64,000 bases of DNA from Selaginella moellendorffii (lineage: Eukaryota > Streptophyta > Lycopodiopsida > Selaginellales > Selaginellaceae), in contig NW_003314305.1 in the NCBI RefSeq assembly GCF_000143415.4, positions 1,030,204-1,094,203 on the forward strand, read 5' to 3'. This document shows, piece by piece, positions 1-12,747 of this stretch. Position numbers and translations under genes: made by a program. The notes beneath the pieces are model-generated. The model was not told where the DNA came from. It ran no database searches and worked only from the letters and a program-made list of their open reading frames with translations. Every line of letters begins with the position of its first letter. Position 1 is the first letter of the stretch.

Positions 1-639
1 TGACCATTGGGATTATTTGTTTAGAGGTAATTTTTGAGATTATCCACTTAGTCATGAGGAAATAGGCCTAGAGACTATAATTGGCCTAGAGAATATGATT
101 AGCCAAGAGGCTATAATAGGCCTAAAAATTATAAAAGATTAAAAGAGTATGATCAAGCTAAGACTCTTATTTGTTATCTTAGGCTATATAATCATGCTAA
201 ATCATTAAGCAAAAATGATAGGCCTCCTAAGGATATATAACCTATAACTAGGCACGTTGAGGTAGAATGGTTAGATAAAAAAAAACTACCTAGCGTTTGT
301 GTTATAATCAGAGCCCAATGAAGAAGGGGCATTCAGCTGAATGCTCCTCTTTTTCATAAAATTGACACTTGATTAGTTGGAGTTTGCATTCTTCTTTGTT
401 ATGGTTTTCATTTTTGCATTTGGTACACCAAATTTTTTGTTTGAGATTGATTTGTAATTTAAGACTTCTTAATCATAGTTTTTTTTTCAAGTCATCAAAA
501 TTTGCATGACCTCTCTTTATCACATGAATACGATAAATTTTTTTGAGGCCTTGTATGTATAGACATAGATATGTTTTGTCTAACACTAAGTCTTTACAAT
601 ACTTATAACATTATTGAATCAAGTTGTATATTCCTCAAT

Positions 640-900
640 TATTTCAAACTTTCGTTAATAAAACTTTTGCAACTCATTATAGTTTTCTTTTAGGTTTATT
701 TTCATAGTGAAAGCTTTAAGGAAAAGCTTTGTCTACTCATCAAATATGCCAAGTTTTATGACATCATTATTATAATACTAGTCTTTGGCTTTGCTTTTAA
801 GCATATAGGGAAAAAGATTCTTTTTTTGCCCATTTACTTGATTGAACTTAATTGCTTTTGTATATTGCTTAATATGCAATTATGGGTCCTCTCCTTTGAT
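640..900 (-). mobile_element. Decayed gag-like relic of an LTR retrotransposon
   Basis: Read on the minus strand, one frame gives a gag-like sequence interrupted by several stops: a block around LFPYMLKSKAKD, a following block around TKLFLKAF, then a block around NYNELQKF. The order and spacing resemble the retrotransposon gag domain of Ty3/gypsy elements. The frame is broken, so it is a relic. The assignment is by recalled family pattern only and is weak. It points the opposite way to the integrase relic at 3.4-4.0 kb, so the two probably do not come from one simple insertion. Confidence 0.3.
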
Positions 901-2899
901 TCTAAGAAAGGATGAATATGTAATGACAGTGCATATTATCATTCTTGTAATTGTTATCATGCTCATTGCAAGTTAACAGGAAATGCTCTATTTTGCAACT
1001 AGTATAGACAAAACAAATATTTAGTTCATAGGGGAATATAGATCACTATCAAAGGGAAAAAGTTGTAAATTTAGTTATTCTTCCTCTTGTGGGGAATCAC
1101 TCTAATTGTTTTGTATTTCACTACTTTCAGCTGAAGTAGAGGCATTTTCTATGTGTTGATAGTGCCAAGGAGGAATAGTATGTGAATTTATGTATTCTAG
1201 ATGACCGTCAAAGTTATATTAAGATTTCTGATCTCCTCTTCGTTGAAATGTACTTAATATGCTTTTAGCTCACTCTCTTTCAAGTTTTTCTCTAACTTGG
1301 TTGAGTAATGATTTAATATGTTCTGAAGGGGGGGGTTAAGATTGCAAATATCATGAGCAAGTGCTTTATAATCTCATTTTAAATCTTATGAATACTTCTT
1401 TTCAAAATGTCTTTTGCTCATCAGATTATGAAGGAAATATTATATATCTATTACCTTTTTTGGTATAAACAATGACAATTTTATGCATAAAAACTATGCC
1501 CTTTAAAGATTTATAAATAAAATCAATTGTTAGTTTATACCTATATATTTGGAGGTCTATTGGTGTTGCTACTTGGTAAGCCTAGTTATTATTCCTCGTT
1601 CGTGGAATGAGTGATAAGGTTTTAGTATGCAATGTATTCCCCTTGTAAATTGACTTATTAATCACTCTTAGAAGCAAACATTTAGCTTCCCAATCAATTT
1701 TGGAATGAGAATGGCTTTCTTCTAGAAGCCAAATGTTTAGGACATTTTTTATATTGAAATCCCAAAAATTTCTCGAGGAACAAATGTTGTTTTTCATAGT
1801 GTATCTATCTTGCTCATGTGTGTTCCACCTTAAAAGATTTTTACTCCATAAAATTTTATTGCCTATCAATCCAAATTAAGAATTGATTCAACATCTATTA
1901 GCCCAATTATCATCAAGTGTATTTCTACCTATGGGTGTCTAAACTTTATTATGAACCGTTAAAGTTCCCACAATAGCTTTTTTTGCCTAAGATTGCATAA
2001 AATTTTAGTAATTGTCTAGTAGGTAGAATTTTATAAATCCTTTGCAAATTATAATACCTAGGATTTGCATTTAGCTCGGATAGGCAAATTATCTCTCTGT
2101 CTAAGAAGAATTTTGGTATTATTTTCTTTTTGTATAGGTAACTCCACAGATATAAGTCTCGTTTACACACTTACAAAGTAATCTAAGTGTATTATTACAC
2201 CTTTAATAATAGTAAAAGTACTAGGAGTCAAACTTTTGTATACCTTAAGTAGAATATTGTCAAGTATTTCGCTCGGTAATTCATCGAGCTGTTTAAGCAA
2301 TTTTGTTAAATTTATTATTCATTGGCCTAATTAGGTATACATGATAGTTTAGTTTTTGCTTTCTTATACTTTTGCTTAATCACACAAAGTGGGGATCAAC
2401 CAACTTTTGTCTGGGTCTATAAGCAACATGTATCTTCTGATAAATGTGGTGGATCTCTGATAAACATTTTTATTTTGTCTACCCTAATTTCCTCATTCAA
2501 CTTTTATCAAGACAATGGTAGGTTGTCAATCTTTAGCTTATAGGTTGTTCTGAAGTTCCATACTTTGAAGTGTGTGAATGATATATAACGCTTTTTGGGC
2601 AAAATGCAAAATCTTGATTATTTTGTTGATCATCTTTTTAATCATACTACACTGTTATAAGCATTGTTGAAGTCATTAATATCATCTTTCATTTAGTTTG
2701 AGGATTAAGAATTAGCATTTATCTGATATTTGTCTTGGGGTGTATTGATATAGAAAAGTATGAGTGTGTTTAGTTAGCAGTATCTTATTGCATACATCAG
2801 TTGTACATTATAATTAGTAAAGATGAACCACTCCACAACATAGGAGTGTTTAGCAATAGTTTGGCATTTCAAAAAGTTTCATGTATATTTACATGGTTC

Positions 2900-3390
2900 T
2901 TATACATTACTAAAAGGTGATTATATTATAGTTGCATTATTATTGAAGTACAAAAACTTGGTTGGTTTTATTGTTTGGTGAACTCTAAAGTTTCAAATAT
3001 ATATTGAGATTGTTCATCACTTGGGGAGTTCTATACTTAATGTTAATACTCTTTCTTGAGTTCCTCTCCCTTCTTCACTTTGTTCACTTGTTTTTTATTA
3101 AATTATTATTCTAGTATCCATGGATTTTCTAGATGAGGATTCTGTGCTATTGATTACTATACTTAATATTTAGTGTCCACAAGGTGCGGCACAAAATTTA
3201 TCTTCTCTTGATAAAGCTTATGAAACTCAAAAACTTGAGTTGTGAATTTAAAAGCTTTGTGATGGGTTTGAGAATCCTATATTAATTATTAATGACTTGC
3301 CATTTATATTCTTAATATTCATCTTGAGTACGAACTTCTTTATTTTATGAGGACTGATTATGATAATCATTTATGGCTAGTGGTGCCTTT
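2900..3390 (+). repeat. Segment repeated in inverted orientation at 21.0-23.2 kb
   Basis: The reverse complement of 21030-21320 matches about 3110-3390, and the reverse complement of about 22990-23240 matches about 2900-3095. Examples are the shared strings AATATTCATCTTGAG and CCCTTCTTCACT. In the second locus the two halves are separated by a 1663-bp solo LTR; here they are contiguous, so this copy preserves the empty site near 3095-3112. Similarity is moderate with many small indels. Confidence 0.65.
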
Positions 3391-3399
3391 AGTTTTTAT

Positions 3400-3965
3400 T
3401 CCACTCTTTCTCCACACCTATCATGACTCTTATATTCTAGATGGGTATATATAGCATCGTTACTAAGAAGTTGTATAAGTCTTTTAATTGGCCAAAGATG
3501 TGACATGATGTTATTCAATATATGTGTAGATGTGCCAAGTTTCCCCCTCATATTGTGGAAGGACGATTGGAGTTAATTACAATTTCCCATTTATTTGAGT
3601 TGGTGGTGTTAAATTTAATAAGGTATTTTCCATGGTTGACTATTGAGAATGAGTATGTCATTATCTCTTTGACTACTTGACTCATTGGTGGAAACTAGTG
3701 CTCTTGTTAGTGCATTTGCAACTACTATTAGATACTTTCTCCTCAATCGAGTGATGTTCTAATATTCTTCCCTAGAATGGATTTTGTTAGTTAATAATCT
3801 TCTATTTATAGCTGAGGTATTTCACATTTTAACATTTTGGTTGAGGATACACTACACTTTCACTAGTATTTATCATTCACAAATAGATGGTTTGGTAGAA
3901 CAGTTCATTCAAACCTTCAAAATGATGATTGCAAAGTACATGAATTTTCAACATTCAAATTAGGA
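3400..3965 (+). mobile_element. Ty3/gypsy integrase relic, copy 1
   Basis: Broken frames on the plus strand read in order as an integrase zinc-binding region (NWPKM at about 3486, then a CRCAK-like Cys motif), the start of the catalytic core (PFEVVVLNLI near 3590-3625), and the end of the core (TFTSIYHSQ, then an IQTFK-like stretch and KYMN, near 3858-3945). This is the layout of a plant Ty3/gypsy integrase with its YHPQT-type motif. Several stops and frameshifts rule out function. The same relic, in the same orientation, lies at 23.2-23.8 kb and marks the left part of the large duplicated block. Confidence 0.6.
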
Positions 3966-4422
3966 TATTATTTATTATCTCTTTAGTATACATGTCACAA
4001 GATACAAAGTTTCATAAGTGTTTCACCATATATAATCATAATCCAATATTGTCAATAAAATTGAGTTTACCCTTGTTTGGGTGGCCATTCTCTTATACAT
4101 CCCCACATTTCCATACACTTTGGATAAGTAGATTCAAATCTGCCAATAAAGTATAAACTCACTCTCATATTCCCACACTTCAAGGATTGTTACAAAAATG
4201 GAGAGAGATGGTCCCCCAAGTTACCCACTCGACCCTATGCCTGCTCCTTGCAACCTCACAAGCACAAGATCCTGTGGGCAATGATAGAGCCCTTGCCCTA
4301 CTTATCATGTGGTTTCGAGCTGCTCCAGGGCCATTGATCCAAGCTCAAACATTCAAGCATGCATATCATGTTTGAATTGACTTCATCAACTAAACGGTCA
4401 AAGGAGTCCTTTGTAATGTAAT

Positions 4423-4480
4423 GTGGCTGTAGTTAGTGGTGAGATTCCATGTTGTGGCTGTGGAGATCCCAGTAGCCACA
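4423..4480 (+). pseudogene. tRNA-His relic with deleted T arm
   Basis: The sequence matches the tRNA-His at 5907-5978 but on the opposite strand. It keeps the GTGGCTG acceptor start and the GTG anticodon loop. It lacks about 12 nt of the T arm that the duplicate at 24287-24356 still has, and the D arm has lost 1 nt. It cannot fold as a tRNA. With the intact tRNA-His on the other side, it flanks the SDR gene in inverted orientation. Confidence 0.75.
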
Positions 4481-4546
4481 ATTGCATTCTTTTTTGGTAA
4501 GCTTGTTGAAGTTTTAGTTTGACTTTATTTGCATGCTTCAGTCGAA

Positions 4547-5641
4547 TTAATACATTTCGAGAAACACTGGATACAACGGAGGCATGGCTGTTCTGCTACA
4601 TTCATTGAACTCATCCAGAAGCACTGAAGAAGTACCTTTCTCCAAGTAGAGTGGGATGTGATCAAAACCAACATCTTGTTTGTTGGAGAAAAACCTCCCT
4701 GTTGTAGATTCGGAGGCTGGAAGCAATGCCAGCCAAATAGCTGTTTCAGCCCCGGCTTGAGCCGAATGACCATTATTCCTCGACATATCGGTGCTCGTCA
4801 GCCCTGGACACATGCAATTCACAAAGATTTTACAACCTTGTTTGGGGAGATTCCATGCCATCGCTCTTGAGTAAGCATTGATAAGGAGTTTAGATAAGCA
4901 ATAGTCGTATGCTCCAAAGATCCCAGACCACCCTTTTTCTCTAAGTTGGCCATGCTCCACGTCCTCGATGAACTCCTCTGCCACTTTGTACAAAGTTTTG
5001 ACTGAGAGCTTGTCAATGTTAGAAATCTTTTGTACCACGGCTTGGTTTCGAAGAGACTTTTAAGCACCGAGAGTTTATAGCTAAATCCAGAAGAGACTTA
5101 CATCCATTCGGCTTGTTGCTGAACTCACATTGGTGATGCGAGACCCATGGGGAGATTGTGATCTTAAGAAAGGGAGCAAGCACTCGATCACCATCCTCGT
5201 TCCGTAGTAGTTCGTGCTGATAACATCCTTGGAACTCTCCACTGTTGGATTTCCCAAGTGATCATTTCTTGAGATTCCAGCATTGTTAACCTTTATAACA
5301 TAGATTCATTAATTATTGCCAGAATTCAGGGGAGAACTCAAACATACCAATATGTCGACGCCATTGAACTTAGTTTCGATCCATTTAGCAAAGTTTTGGA
5401 TGGATGACGGGCTTCTCACGTCCAAGACATGGAAGTGAAGCGTTTCCGGATTGATCTTTTGATCCTTCTTGAGAGAATTTAGAGCCGCCAATCCCCTTTG
5501 CTCGTCTCTGGATGTCAGGATTGTAGTCACTCCCTTGAGTGCCAGGCCTTGAGCAATGGCAAATCCGAGCCCCTTATTGCTCCCAGTCACCACCGCAATT
5601 GTATCTTTGGACCACCATCTTGTTGTCCAGGAAAAGAGCAT
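4547..5641 (-). CDS. Short-chain dehydrogenase/reductase, copy 1
   Basis: Predicted 330-residue NADP(H)-dependent SDR of the menthone/salutaridine reductase-like group, which reduces carbonyls of small metabolites; the substrate cannot be told. Exons are 5348-5641, 5102-5290 and 4547-5056, with GT-AG introns that keep frame. The cofactor motif TGSNKGLG is at residues 19-26, NNAG at 100-103, the catalytic Ser near 154, and YxxxK at Tyr213/Lys217. A long insert before the YxxxK helix is typical of this subgroup. There is no signal or membrane segment, so it is probably cytosolic. It has no stop or frameshift and is very close to copy 2 (24.4 kb), more distant from copy 3 (42.4 kb). The start MLFSW is chosen because both near-identical copies share it. 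A tRNA-His gene lies about 270 bp upstream. Confidence 0.85.
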
Positions 5642-5906
5642 TGATTTACATGGAAGAGACTTGAGTCAAGCAAATGTAAGAAGTATTTCTCCAGAACACT
5701 TACTGCGAGTCCGCCATAGCTCAAGAAGGCAACAGTTGCACGCACGATTGAGATGTGATATTGTGGTGCTGGTCTTGTGCTTTTATTTGCGTGAAAGGAC
5801 AGTGGGGTTATTGCTGGAAAAGAAAAGTCTTCTCGGGGATTTGTCGATTAGCAACTCAAACAAAGAATAAAGAAGCAGACTACAATTTTGTTTAGCACAA
5901 AATGGA

Positions 5907-5978
5907 TGTGGCTGCTGGGATTCGAGCCCAGGTCTCCACGGCCACAACGTGGAATTCTCACCACTAAACTACAGCCAC
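5907..5978 (-). tRNA. tRNA-His (GTG)
   Basis: The reverse complement starts GTGGCTGTAGTTTAGTGGTG and folds as a full cloverleaf. The 7-bp acceptor is GTGGCTG/CAGCCAC, the anticodon stem CCACG/CGTGG encloses loop TTGTGGC with anticodon GTG, and the T arm is CTGGG with a TTCGAAT-type loop and CCCAG. The discriminator is A and CCA is not encoded. This matches the plant nuclear tRNA-His pattern as I recall it. A second identical-looking copy is at 25761-25832. Confidence 0.93.
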
Positions 5979-6279
5979 ATTACTTGTTAAGTGGGTAAAT
6001 AATTCCACTAGATTTATATTTATTTCCTGAGAAAAAAATTGATCTCCTTGCGTGAGAATGGTACCGGATTGTCAGCACAATCTCATCTTTTGTGGTCGAT
6101 TGGACTGGAGATGTTGTCCTAGTTTGAGATTGGTCCTGGAAATGAACACGAAGAACGCCAAGGAGAAATAAGCAAGAAGCTTTCAGACGAAACATGGCAT
6201 GAACTTCATGACCCCATCTTAGAGAACAGTGACATCTTGGACGCTTTGCGGAGCGTCTGCAGTGTCAACTGGGAAAAAA

Positions 6280-8262
<1,983 letters not shown>

Positions 8263-8269
8263 TGCAAAC

Positions 8270-11200
8270 CTGGAACCAATTAAAACAAATTCAAACTCAA
8301 ATGAAAAGCCTTGGATCTTTTGAAGGAACGTACCAAACCAGGGCTTAATATTGGCCAACTACTAAAAAAACTTGACTAATAATTTTTTTTTTAGTGGTTT
8401 CATGACGATGAGTTTGTAAATTAAAGTTGTCATTTGAATACAAATAAAAAATCTAACTAGTAGCAGCTTTAAAGAGGCTCTAGTGTTAATTTAATGTTTT
8501 CCTGCAACAAAAACCTCACTCACATGAAGCAGTATTTGTAGGGACAACCATACAAAGTTGGAATAACTTAATCAAACCTGTAGTAACAAAGAATGAGCAA
8601 GAAAGAGTACAGGTGTCATAAGTATGCACTTTAAGAAATGTTGTTATACTTCAGTGAAAGACAGTGCCTAAAGTTGATTAGTATTTGATTAGTATTAGTT
8701 GATTTAGTATTAGTAAATATATTGACAAGAACATCTTAAAAGTATTAGTATTTCACTAATCAACTTTAGGCACTGTCCCAAACTACTTTAATTTGTGCAC
8801 ATTGACACTCTCCTCACCCACAAGGTTTGGCAAAGACAAACTCCTAGCTAACATGGTAACCAAACATGGTTTTAGAAATCCAAGGCTGAAATCTTATTCT
8901 TGATGGAATTCTCTACAATGTTCAGTATAGCTGATCCATGTCCATGGTGTGCAAATGTAGCTTGTGCAGGCTTGTTTAGTGTAGGGTATGTGCTGTGTAA
9001 CTCAAACTCGGCTGTGACTATATAAAGAATAAATTACTGCACTATGCAACAATATCTGGGTTTGCTTTGGTTTTTCTTATGTAAAATTTTTTATCATAAA
9101 TTACAAGATTACTATCTATCTGTAAGTGATGTTTTAATTTAACATATTAAAATCTTCCCATAATAAAGATCTAAATTACAGTGAAATTTCATATGTAAAG
9201 TATATAATTAATTTGGTGATTGAAGAAAATTTCCTCAAGAGAAAAAAGAGTAATGTGGTCCACTTTTAATATAATTTTTATAAAATAAACATTCTTACAA
9301 TGTATTAGAAATTAATTGATGTTTTAAAGAATATTTTATATTATTATCTAGCAAGACATATGATATATACACTATATGTTACTAAATCATTTTTACATGA
9401 TGTTTTAGTTCCAATTAGAATATGTTTCTAGTGATGCAGTTGAGTGTGAAAACCTCAAACATATGTCTTTGGTTACCCATATCTTTAATAAGCTCTTCAA
9501 TAAATGATACAATTATGTTTTGCCAAATCCTGCTGGGAGTAAAACACTACCTTAAATATGGATTGGATTCAATCTAATCCATTCATTCTTGGATCTAAAC
9601 AAATAAAAGTTTTATGTGAAATTAAGCTAAAGTTATTTAATAAAGGATACCAAAAGAGTTCCAGGTCTTGAACAAGCCTTGAACTATCTTCTTATCAAAG
9701 ATTTGATACAGGAACAGTAAAGGTATTACCTTTTGCCTCTGTTGGAGTTAACAAAAACCCTATAAGTATATGCAGTAAAAAGAATGGTCCTAAGAGTTGC
9801 AAATATGACATTGCTCGTCAAAAACCTCCCCACACCCTAGTTAAATCCACATATCATGTATTTAAAATGTCAAGCTCAAAATCTGTTGCTACTCTTCAGC
9901 CTTAGTTTAAGCTTTCAAATTCCCACATTTCTGGAGGATTGCTACAAAATAGAAAGAAAGAAATGTGGTTGAGTTTCTTAGTTGATCCACTCAACCCAAA
10001 TGCCTATTAGAGCTCCTTGCAACCTTGCAAGCATGCCCACTTGATTGTTAATTGATACAATGAAGCAGTATTCAGCTAAATTGACCTGGTCAACAAAGGA
10101 ACAAGACTATTTGACCTACTTGTGGGGAGGCAGAGTTTATTTATGAAAGAATGCTATGCTTAGTTGTACAAACCAATTACTGTCACAACTTTTTCCAAGT
10201 ATGGTAATATACTTTGACATAAATGAGTCTTGTTTCTCATACCAAAGAAGGTAAAGAAGAGGTGAGCGTGTTTTTTAGACTCTTACCAGTGTTCTCTATG
10301 GTAGACAAAGTGTGTTTGACTGTGTATCATTTTGTTTGAATCAATGATAATTTCTCTTTGATAAATTATTGAGTTTAAATTGTGATAGAATATCTAACTT
10401 TACTTTTAAAAGTTTAGTATACATGTTAGGGTTTGTATAAACCTCAATTTTATAGGGTGCCCCACTTTGTCTTTTCAAGTAAAAACAAAGATTTCATATT
10501 CAAGTTATTTTTATTCCATTTTTATTGCAAAATGATATTTAATAGGAAATTATCCACAAAAATTGACTGCTTCATTATATTAACTCTTTATTAAACATAT
10601 TTAAATTAACTTCTAAAAAGCTTTTCCAAGATTTTCATTTAGTAGTGTAATTATCTTTTATAGATGCTAAGAACTTATAATTTTAAATAAATTAGTTTCA
10701 AAGTGTATTCATTTTTAGTTTAGATCTCCATATAAAAGCTTGTCCATTTGTGTTAAATACAGCTATATAACTTGTATTTTCTACACAACATGAAAATGTT
10801 ATCTTTCTAATATAAATTATTAGACCATATAACAATATATTTTCTATCATAAATTACAAGATTCGTATCTTTTTGTATATAAAGAAAACATTCAATACCT
10901 TTTCCTGATGTTTCTGTTTCCCATATTAAAATATTTCATAATAGAAAAAATTACAGCTAAATTGTATATATATAATATACATTTGATTTGGTGATTGAAG
11001 AAAATCTTCTTTGCTAAGGCAAGTAAAATAAAAACCACTTTTTATACCAGTTTTATGATTAAACAATATTTTATTTCATCTAACAAATTTTAAGTAGTAA
11101 ATTATTGTTTTAAAACATATTTAATATCATTATCTAGTATATACTCTATATATATATGTATCTACCTTTTATATACTTTATGGATATATGTTATCAAATA

Positions 11201-11760
11201 AATTTCAACAAAGATTTCAAACATTAATTCAAATTCTTTTTTAGTGATTTACCTTTGAAAGGTATGTAAATACATGTATGTATATACATGTATTACCCTA
11301 ACTAGGTAATACACTAATTATAGTACTATAGTATATAGACTATCCATTTGAGACATAATCTTGTCCATCCATTCTTATATAAACCCCAATTAATATACTT
11401 ATTCCTATATTCTAAACACTCACATTAGTGGAGATGAGGGGCATTGCAATTTAGCTTTGAAAGGCAAAGTTTTTTGGTAGTGTTTTGCTCTAGTGTTCAA
11501 GATTGTGCTTTTTTGTTCTTATTTCTTCATTCTCTTTTAGATCTAGATTTGTATTAACTTTTTGCAAAATCTAAAATTTTAGTTATTGTTGTGCTTAGAT
11601 TTGCTCCTTTTTTTTATTTTTTATCTTCATTGCATTCTCTTCTTCTACTATGCCATGTCGTCATCAATTAAGGAGTATGTCACTTAAAGCTGCTAATACT
11701 ACTCCATTGGATTGAACTTTTGATGCTGTAGGGTGTGATTATGTTGATGTTGCACCCATC
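8270..11760. other. AT-rich spacer, no gene seen
   Basis: No open frame with recognisable coding content. About 9390-11250 is repeated at about 28270-29978 with small indels and forms part of the large duplicated block. The part at about 8545-9390, containing a short MITE-like element, is absent from copy 2. Confidence 0.65.
8660..8777. mobile_element. Short MITE-like inverted-repeat element
   Basis: A perfect terminal inverted repeat of 23 bp bounds an AT-rich core of about 72 bp. The left arm contains ACAGTGCCTAAAGTTGATTA from 8661 and the right arm is its exact reverse complement ending at 8776-8777. I could not find a clear target duplication. It lies in the part of copy 1 missing from copy 2. 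It has no coding capacity and is best described as a candidate MITE or other long hairpin. Confidence 0.6.
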
Positions 11761-11769
11761 CTTGGTGTA

Positions 11770-12740
11770 TTGCCATCTCTAGCTTTCATGAGACGTGATT
11801 ACACGGTTTGTCTTATCCTTGGTGTTCTGCCATCTCCTGTTTATGTGGAATATGATCATAATATTGATTGGCGAGTTATGGATAATGCATTCCAATTCTT
11901 GGAGAATGTTCAAGGATCAAGTTTATGGGAAAACGATGTGTATGAGCTCGAACTTGATTATTATGAAAATAGCTTTGGAGATGAAGTGGAGATTTTGCGA
12001 GGTAGGTATCAATATTTCAATTTTCCATCTGATCCTTTCTCTTTCCCTTCTGCTCTTTCCTGACCTTTTCTTATTTCTCGGCTTGAGCCACTTTCTCATG
12101 TTCTTAGTATTTCTTCCTCATTTATAGTGTTTTCTTCTCTTAGCACATTGATCATTTATGACTCTCATAATTCTCTTTCTCAATCCAATGTTGAGTGGAG
12201 TGTTTTCTATCCTCCTCATATTAATCTTGATGTTAAATGTGTTCATGAAATTGAGAATCTTGCTTTTGTTTCATTGGCAAAATTTTTGATTAGTTCTGTT
12301 ATTAAGTATTCCTTTGTTCCAAAAGTTGAGTCACTTTGGCTAGAGTTTCGAGTTGAATGTATGTTCCCACTCGTGAGTGCTACTGAAAGCCTTTGCTTTA
12401 CTATTGCTACTGAGGAGTTTATATATTCCTTTGAGAGTGTGGATGTTATTATTGATTTTCTTATCTCAAATGTTAAGTATATTGAGGAGGTTGAGTGGTG
12501 TGAATCTTTTGTTTATATTGTGGTGGCCAAAATATTTTATGATAAAAAATACTTTATTTTCCAAGTTTTAAGCATATGTTCTTTTAATTTCACATTGCAA
12601 ATTGTTTCTTTATCCACTTTTTCTTCTTTCATAATTGTTTTTCCTCAATTTTTCTCATTTTATCCTTGTTACCCTGACACTTCCAACTTTTTTTTTGAAC
12701 AATGGGATGTTCATGTGATAACTATTATTTACAGACTTCA
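11770..12740 (+). other. AT-rich open frames of unknown origin
   Basis: Two adjacent plus-strand frames are open: 11770-12063 (97 codons) and 12127-12828 (233 codons). The second overlaps the end of the AAA-ATPase pseudogene. Both are AT-rich, rich in Phe, Ile, Leu and Ser, and match no family I recognise. There is no counterpart at the same place in copy 2. They could be part of a degraded transposable element or chance openings; I do not assign a function. Confidence 0.2.
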
Positions 12741-12747
12741 CAACATC

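Larger units (their letters stand above)
1..3390. other. AT-rich, gene-poor region with decayed retroelement sequence
   Basis: I see no intact gene here. The sequence is strongly AT-rich with stops in all frames. About 640-900 on the minus strand resembles a decayed Ty3/gypsy gag. The stretch about 2920-3390 is repeated in inverted orientation around 21000-21320 and 22990-23240. The two short minus-strand open frames (1582-1869 and 1949-2170) have no recognisable domain and look like chance openings. Confidence 0.6.

Noticed and set aside
290-320. Primer-binding-site-like string (ATAATCAGAGCCC) that could follow a 5' LTR
   Set aside because: It resembles the initiator-tRNA-type PBS, but no LTR end or matching 3' LTR can be defined around it, so it may be chance.
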